Source of the DNA: an uncultured Eubacteriales bacterium
Lineage (GTDB): Bacteria > Bacillota > Clostridia > Christensenellales > CAG-314
Direction: 5' to 3'
NCBI GenBank assembly: GCA_948938605.1
Contig: CARAIG010000025.1
Location: 1 to 12,448 of the forward strand
Length of the DNA: 12,448 nucleotides
The position numbers and the translations under genes were made by a program. The notes beneath the pieces are model-generated. The model did no database searches. It had not been told where the DNA came from and saw only the letters and a program-made list of their open reading frames with translations. The stretch's first letter is position 1; each line of letters starts with the position of its first letter. Positions 7,036 through 12,448 of the stretch are shown here, piece by piece.

Positions 7036-7743
7036 ATGTCAAGTAAAAAATCCAATCCCGCGCTTACAATGCTTCTTTTGGGAATACTGTTCGTCTTTAT
7101 AGGCGGGGGTGCAACGGGACTTTCGCTAATCTTTGGCGCGGATGCGGTGGAAAGTAAACAAATCTTCGATATAGTAATGTATGTCGGCATAGGTTTTGCC
7201 GTTTTGGGTGTTATTTTGATTATTGCGGGCATTGTCAGCGGTAAACGCCGCAAGACTCCAAAAGCCGCTCAACAAAAGGAGCAAACCCCTGCAATCGAAC
7301 GCGTAGACGACAAGATAGTCGAACCCACATTCGTATTCGAACCCCAAACGTACGAATTTGTAACCGTCGGACGTCGTCAATCCAACGACGAAAAGTTTAA
7401 CGAAATCGGCAAAATGGGCAAAACCCAGTTTGTAATATATATGTGCAAATTGTTTAGTTTAAACGGCTACGAAGTAACCTATACCCCCGTTGCGGAAAAT
7501 CACGACATAGATTTGCTTATAAAGCGCGACGGCGTAACGCGCGTTGTGGGGTGCTTGCTTGCCAACAAAGTTATGTGCGCCGAAGATATCAAGTCCATAT
7601 ATGCAGGGAAAGATTTTTACCAAGCGGACGGAGTCATGGTGGTAACAAATATGTATTTCGACCGCACAGCGTTGGACTTTGCCAAGTCGCGCAAAATAAC
7701 GTTAGTCGACCGTAACATACTTATCGAAAAGTATATGCGCTAA
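7036..7743 (+). CDS. Membrane-anchored protein with degenerate Mrr-type restriction endonuclease fold
   Basis: 235 residues from ATG 7036, chosen because GGGGTGA (7021-7027) lies 8 nt upstream; GTG 7024 overlaps that site. Two transmembrane helices (about 9-33 and 44-67) are followed by a basic stretch (GKRRK) and a Gln/Glu-rich linker. Residues about 125-235 resemble the Mrr_cat domain: a helix, then GYEVTYTP, HDIDLLIKRDG (D159 in the position of the conserved Asp), a strand VVGCLL, then DGVMVVTN and ITLVDR. In active Mrr-type enzymes the VVGCLL strand carries QxK; here it reads GCL (172-174), so both catalytic residues are absent. The domain would face the cytoplasm by the positive-inside rule. 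DNA cleavage is unlikely; binding DNA or protein at the membrane is possible. It is a single-gene unit, convergent with feoB. The fold assignment is from motif pattern only. Confidence 0.72.
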   Translation: MSSKKSNPALTMLLLGILFVFIGGGATGLSLIFGADAVESKQIFDIVMYVGIGFAVLGVILIIAGIVSGKRRKTPKAAQQKEQTPAIERVDDKIVEPTFVFEPQTYEFVTVGRRQSNDEKFNEIGKMGKTQFVIYMCKLFSLNGYEVTYTPVAENHDIDLLIKRDGVTRVVGCLLANKVMCAEDIKSIYAGKDFYQADGVMVVTNMYFDRTALDFAKSRKITLVDRNILIEKYMR

Positions 7744-7835
7744 CCGCTGTATGGCGTGCAAAAGGCTTTGGTAAAGTTTAACGACAGATACATTATATAA
7801 CGTAAACCGTTAATAAGTATTCAGTTAATGTGTTT

Positions 7836-7866
7836 CATATATCTATATATAATATATATATTAGTA
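7836..7866. repeat. Alternating TA-rich tract
   Basis: A nearly pure A/T stretch of mostly alternating TA dinucleotides lies between the convergent Mrr-like and feoB genes. It is low-complexity and easily melted; no gene or clear signal in it. Confidence 0.5.
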
Positions 7867-7896
7867 TAATTAACAATATTAAATATTGCAACGTCG

Positions 7897-7941
7897 ATGC
7901 GTACTCTTTAAGCAAATTGCTTGCGGAGTACGCATTTTTTT
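7897..7941 (+). terminator. Intrinsic terminator for the Mrr-like gene, overlapping the feoB 3' end
   Basis: A perfect 10-bp stem ATGCGTACTC/GAGTACGCAT (7897-7906, 7926-7935) encloses a second pairing AAGCAA/TTGCTT and runs straight into seven T residues (7935-7941). The T-run is only on the plus strand, so it terminates rightward transcription from the gene ending at 7743. The last T residues overlap the feoB stop codon (7940-7942), so feoB itself has no clear terminator here. Confidence 0.82.
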
Positions 7942-9847
7942 ATTTTAAATTGCACTTTGCGCAGTTACCGCAGCATTTCCGTTTTTTTAACGATTTGACC
8001 GTTGCAAGGGTTAATGCAAGCGCAACGCAAATAATTACCGCAACTATGATTGCCGTTTGTTTGTGTTTTGCAAACAGCGTTCCCGCTTGATACATTATTA
8101 ACGTAATTACGTAAGCGGTTGCTATTTGAAATGTCAATGCTTTAACGCCTTGCTTTATTCCGCCGAGTTCCGTAAAACTTGCGGATATAGTGGCAATGCA
8201 AGGGGCGGTAAGCAGGTTATAGGTTACAAAGCAATATGCGCCTAGTTTGGATATGCAGTTTCCCGTTGCTTGCGGCAGCAGTATTTCTAAGGTAGTGACG
8301 ACCGTTTCCTTGGCTACAACGCCCGTTAGCGACGCCACCGAAAACTGCCAACCGAATCCCCCGTCGTTAAACCCTAGCGGGGCAAATGCGGGTGCAATTA
8401 TTTTGCCTATGCTTGCCAACATACTGTTTTCGGTCGAAACGTATTCAAATCGGAAGTTGAAACTTTGCAGTATCCACAGCGCAACGGACGATACAAAAAT
8501 TACTGTACCCGCTTTTATAAGGAACGCTTTGCCTCGTTCCCACATTTGTTTGAGTACATTTACCGCACTCGGTTTGCGGTATGCGGGTAATTCCATTATG
8601 AAAACGTCGTTGTCGACTTTGCCCCGCTTAAACAGTTTTATCAGTAACCCGCCGATTATTACGGACAAAATGCTTACAATGTAAAAGCTAATTGCAAATA
8701 GTGCGTTTCCGCCCAGTATCTTTGCGGTAAAAAACGATATTAGCGCAAGCTTTGCGGAACAGGGTACAAATGGCGTAAGAGTAATAGTTGCATTGCGTTG
8801 GCTTGTGTTTTTTATTGTGCGTGTCGACATTACTGCGGGTACCGAACAACCGCAACCTAAAATCATCGAAACAAAACTGCGTCCGCCCAAACCTATTTTG
8901 TTAAGCAGCCTGTCTGTAATAAAAGCTATTCGGGACATATATCCGCTTGCTTCGAGTACGGCAATGCACCCGAACAACAGCATAATTTGCGGGACGAACG
9001 AAGCCACGCTCATAACTCCCGCAATTATTCCGTCGCACACGAGTGACGTAAGTATCGGCGAATTGGCTTCTTTAAGTAAGTCTGTTGCAAATCCTTGTAA
9101 TAAAGGCGTAATGTATTCGTTTATTAAATCGGTTAACAGTTTGCCTATGCTTCCTACGGACAAGTAAAATATTGCACCCATAACCGCAAAGAATATAGGG
9201 TATGCCAGCCACTTGTTTAAAACTATTTTGTCTATTGTTTCCGTCCAATCTTTTTTGCCCGTTTTTTTATTGTCGAATTTGCGCGCAACGCTTACTATGT
9301 TGGATATTTTTTCGTAACGCTTGGCAATGTCTTCGGGAAAGGTCGGCTTCTCATTCTTTGCGACGCCCGACAAACAGTAGTCCATAAGTTCGTCTATTCC
9401 CGTTTTCTTTGCCGCCGATATGTAAAATACCTTGCATTTGAGCTGCTGCTCCAAAACTTCGGGGTTAATGCATATTCCTTTTGCTTCCGCTTCGTCTTTA
9501 AAGTTAAGCGCAACTACGACTGGGATGTCAAGTTCCAACAATTGCGTGGTAAGTAGCAAGTTGCGTTCCAGGTTCGTAGCGTCCACAACGTTTATAATTA
9601 TATTCGGCATTCCGCTTTTGACATAGTCGGACGTGATCTTTTCGTCTAGCGAGTAGGGCGTAAGGGAATACGCGCCGGGAGTATCCGTTATTATTGCGTC
9701 GCGGTTTTTAATGTATTCGCCTTGTTTGCGTTCGACCGTTACGCCCGCCCAGTTGCCTATTTTTTGGTTGGCGCCGGTTAGTCTGTTAAATAACGTGGTT
9801 TTTCCGCAGTTCGGGTTTCCGCACAGTGCTATCGATATTTTATTCAT
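7940..9847 (-). CDS. feoB: Ferrous iron transport protein B (FeoB)
   Basis: 635 residues. FeoB imports Fe2+ across the cytoplasmic membrane and carries an N-terminal G-protein domain. G1 is GNPNCGKTT (10-18), G2 the Thr in GVTVE (T37), G3 DTPG (55-58), G4 NFKD (115-118) and G5 SAA (144-146). After a helical linker come the Gate and core membrane segments, with the typical SGYMSRIAF, GCGCSVPAVMSTRTI and TPFVPCSAKL stretches and GVVAKETVVTTL. The protein is shorter than E. coli FeoB (773) but in the range of Gram-positive forms. It ends with a lysine-rich, cysteine-rich tail, Cys 625, 626, 629 and 632 (CCGNCAKC), that could bind a metal or a cluster; no separate feoC is present. The start ATG (9847-9845) overlaps the end of feoA by 8 nt, so the two are translationally coupled. 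Confidence 0.97.
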   Translation of the reverse strand: MNKISIALCGNPNCGKTTLFNRLTGANQKIGNWAGVTVERKQGEYIKNRDAIITDTPGAYSLTPYSLDEKITSDYVKSGMPNIIINVVDATNLERNLLLTTQLLELDIPVVVALNFKDEAEAKGICINPEVLEQQLKCKVFYISAAKKTGIDELMDYCLSGVAKNEKPTFPEDIAKRYEKISNIVSVARKFDNKKTGKKDWTETIDKIVLNKWLAYPIFFAVMGAIFYLSVGSIGKLLTDLINEYITPLLQGFATDLLKEANSPILTSLVCDGIIAGVMSVASFVPQIMLLFGCIAVLEASGYMSRIAFITDRLLNKIGLGGRSFVSMILGCGCSVPAVMSTRTIKNTSQRNATITLTPFVPCSAKLALISFFTAKILGGNALFAISFYIVSILSVIIGGLLIKLFKRGKVDNDVFIMELPAYRKPSAVNVLKQMWERGKAFLIKAGTVIFVSSVALWILQSFNFRFEYVSTENSMLASIGKIIAPAFAPLGFNDGGFGWQFSVASLTGVVAKETVVTTLEILLPQATGNCISKLGAYCFVTYNLLTAPCIATISASFTELGGIKQGVKALTFQIATAYVITLIMYQAGTLFAKHKQTAIIVAVIICVALALTLATVKSLKKRKCCGNCAKCNLK

Positions 9848-10118
9848 TTAAACATACCGCCGTAAAATATTTAAGTTCGTTTGCCCGCACGCAAAGCGAA
9901 TAGCCCTTGATGTTTATTTCCAGCGGGTCGCCTAGCGGCGCACGCTTGATTACGGTGACGGTTGCGCCCGCAACAAATCCCAATTCGGCAAATCGGTTTT
10001 TTAATTTTTTTGGCATTGAGCAGGAAGTAATAATGTAAGGGGTGTTCAATTTGGCTTTGTCTAACGTTAATGCGCAGCAAAATTTTTTGTCGGATTTTTT
10101 TGAAAAAGTATTTGACAT
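9840..10118 (-). CDS. feoA: Ferrous iron transport protein A (FeoA)
   Basis: 92 residues from ATG 10118; a GTG at 10130 would add four residues. FeoA is a small cytosolic SH3-like protein that works with FeoB. The core spans about residues 17-87, with the family's LKNRFAELGFVAGATV (39-54) and APLGDPLEI (60-68) stretches and the closing GYSLCVRANEL. The first 16 residues are a Lys/Ser-rich extension. No good Shine-Dalgarno sequence precedes either start. A TATAAT (10141-10136 on this strand) lies so close that the leader would be very short or absent; no matching -35 and no recognisable Fur box were seen. It overlaps feoB by 8 nt (ATGAATAA). Confidence 0.92.
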   Translation of the reverse strand: MSNTFSKKSDKKFCCALTLDKAKLNTPYIITSCSMPKKLKNRFAELGFVAGATVTVIKRAPLGDPLEINIKGYSLCVRANELKYFTAVCLNE

Positions 10119-10140
10119 AGTTTTAACCACGTAGTATTAT
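10112..10140 (+). promoter_or_regulatory. Candidate upstream promoter (P1) toward 23S rRNA
   Basis: On the plus strand TTGACA (10112-10117), a 17-nt spacer and TATTAT (10135-10140) give a near-consensus promoter directed toward the rRNA gene. Its -35 overlaps the feoA start codon on the other strand. It lacks the TGG seen at the other promoters. If active, it would run opposite to feoA transcription. Confidence 0.5.
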
Positions 10141-10190
10141 ATGTAAAGTTATCTTGCGGTATGGCGGTTTTGCGCGTAATTTCTTTAAAC

Positions 10191-10219
10191 GTGTCAAAAC
10201 AGAAAAATTGTGGTATGAC
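10191..10219 (+). promoter_or_regulatory. Weak candidate promoter (P2) toward 23S rRNA
   Basis: GTGTCA (10191-10196), a 17-nt spacer and TGG-TATGAC (10211-10219). The hexamers each match consensus at four of six positions. The core TGTGGTATGA (10209-10218) is repeated exactly at 10297-10306 in the main promoter. Confidence 0.35.
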
Positions 10220-10278
10220 CGATAAAAAGTCAACGTCAAAAAAATGACAAAAAACTTAAAAAAAGTTTTGTAAAACAG

Positions 10279-10307
10279 TTGACACTAATATTCGGCTGTG
10301 GTATGAT
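10279..10307 (+). promoter_or_regulatory. Main 23S rRNA promoter (P3) with A-rich UP-like region
   Basis: A perfect -35 TTGACA (10279-10284), a 17-nt spacer and -10 TATGAT (10302-10307) preceded by TGG (10299-10301). The 50 nt upstream (about 10228-10278) are A-tract rich, as expected of an UP element at a stable-RNA promoter. The start of transcription would be near 10314, leaving a leader of about 220 nt before the mature 23S. Confidence 0.85.
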
Positions 10308-10313
10308 TAATAG

Positions 10314-10533
10314 GCTGTCGACAAGATAGCGCCACTGTTGTGGCAGAAAGGAACATTGACAACTGCATAAAACAATATAAAGTTTAGAGTAAAATTATCA
10401 AATATTAATCAAAGTGTTAATATGCAAAATCTAATAAAACGATTTTTGCTGCAATAGCGCAGAGTTAATAAGAGTAAAAAATTTATTCAAGGATCTAAAA
10501 TTGCTTGCGAAAGCAAGCGTATCGTAATTATAC
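10314..10533 (+). other. 23S rRNA leader with processing hairpins
   Basis: The leader contains a hairpin GCCAC-TGTT-GTGGC (10331-10344), followed by GAACATTGACAACTGCATA (10351-10369), which resembles the antitermination-like segment of clostridial 16S-23S spacers. Near the 23S 5' end are a GNRA hairpin GCTTGC-GAAA-GCAAGC (10503-10518) and a palindrome ATCGTA-ATTA-TACGAT (10521-10536). No 16S or tRNA sequence is present. The hairpins probably take part in folding or RNase processing of the precursor; this is inference. Confidence 0.55.

Positions 10534-12448
<1,915 letters not shown>

Noticed and set aside
7830..8090. Plus-strand frame between the Mrr-like gene and feoB
   Set aside because: It runs through the TA-rich tract, the terminator hairpin and the antisense of the feoB 3' end.
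10119..10200. Fur box upstream of feoA
   Set aside because: No sequence close to the 19-bp Fur consensus could be found; iron regulation is likely from the family's biology but not shown here.

Overview
The window looks like chromosome of an uncultured, moderately AT-rich bacterium of the Bacillota/Clostridia type. This is an inference from AGGAGG-type ribosome binding sites, TTGACA-17-TANNAT promoters with an extended -10, a CCA-encoding tRNA gene, a lipoprotein with Listeria-Bacteroides (Flg_new) repeats, a LacZ-type GH2 enzyme and the 23S rRNA sequence. A finer placement, for example among uncultured gut Clostridia, cannot be made from sequence reading alone.

Layout. Positions 1-45 hold the 5' part of a tRNA-Ala(UGC) gene on the minus strand, with its promoter at 66-94. 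A tRNA-Val(GAC) gene with its own promoter lies at 354-429 on the plus strand. It is followed by a decayed tandem copy of itself (best preserved at 590-610) and an intrinsic terminator at 616-660. Next comes a two-gene operon. The first gene (752-1951) encodes a short, soluble FtsH-like protein with an intact M41 metalloprotease motif but a damaged AAA+ ATPase. It is joined by TGATG overlap to a LacZ-like GH2 beta-galactosidase (1951-4533). A separate transcription unit (promoter 4554-4582, structured leader, CDS 4699-6777, terminator 6837-6872) encodes a surface lipoprotein with three Flg_new repeats and a duplicated unknown module. Then a small membrane protein with a degenerate Mrr-like nuclease fold (7036-7743) has its own promoter and a terminator at 7897-7941. 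On the opposite strand, convergent with it, lies the ferrous iron operon feoA-feoB (10118 down to 7940). The window ends inside a 23S rRNA gene (10534 to beyond 12448).

How the parts work together. The GH2 enzyme has no signal peptide, so it would hydrolyse beta-galactosides in the cytoplasm; why an FtsH-like protease is co-translated with it is unknown. FeoA and FeoB form the ferrous iron importer. The lipoprotein is probably a cell-surface adhesin or binding protein.

Most notable points: the 23S rRNA gene has no 16S gene in front of it but has its own strong (apparently tandem) promoters, so the 16S and 23S genes are unlinked at this locus; the FtsH-like protein has lost the catalytic Glu of Walker B, the pore loop and both arginine fingers while keeping HExxH and the third metal ligand; the Mrr-like protein has lost its QxK motif; and nearly every promoter in the window shares a GG or TGG immediately before the -10 hexamer.
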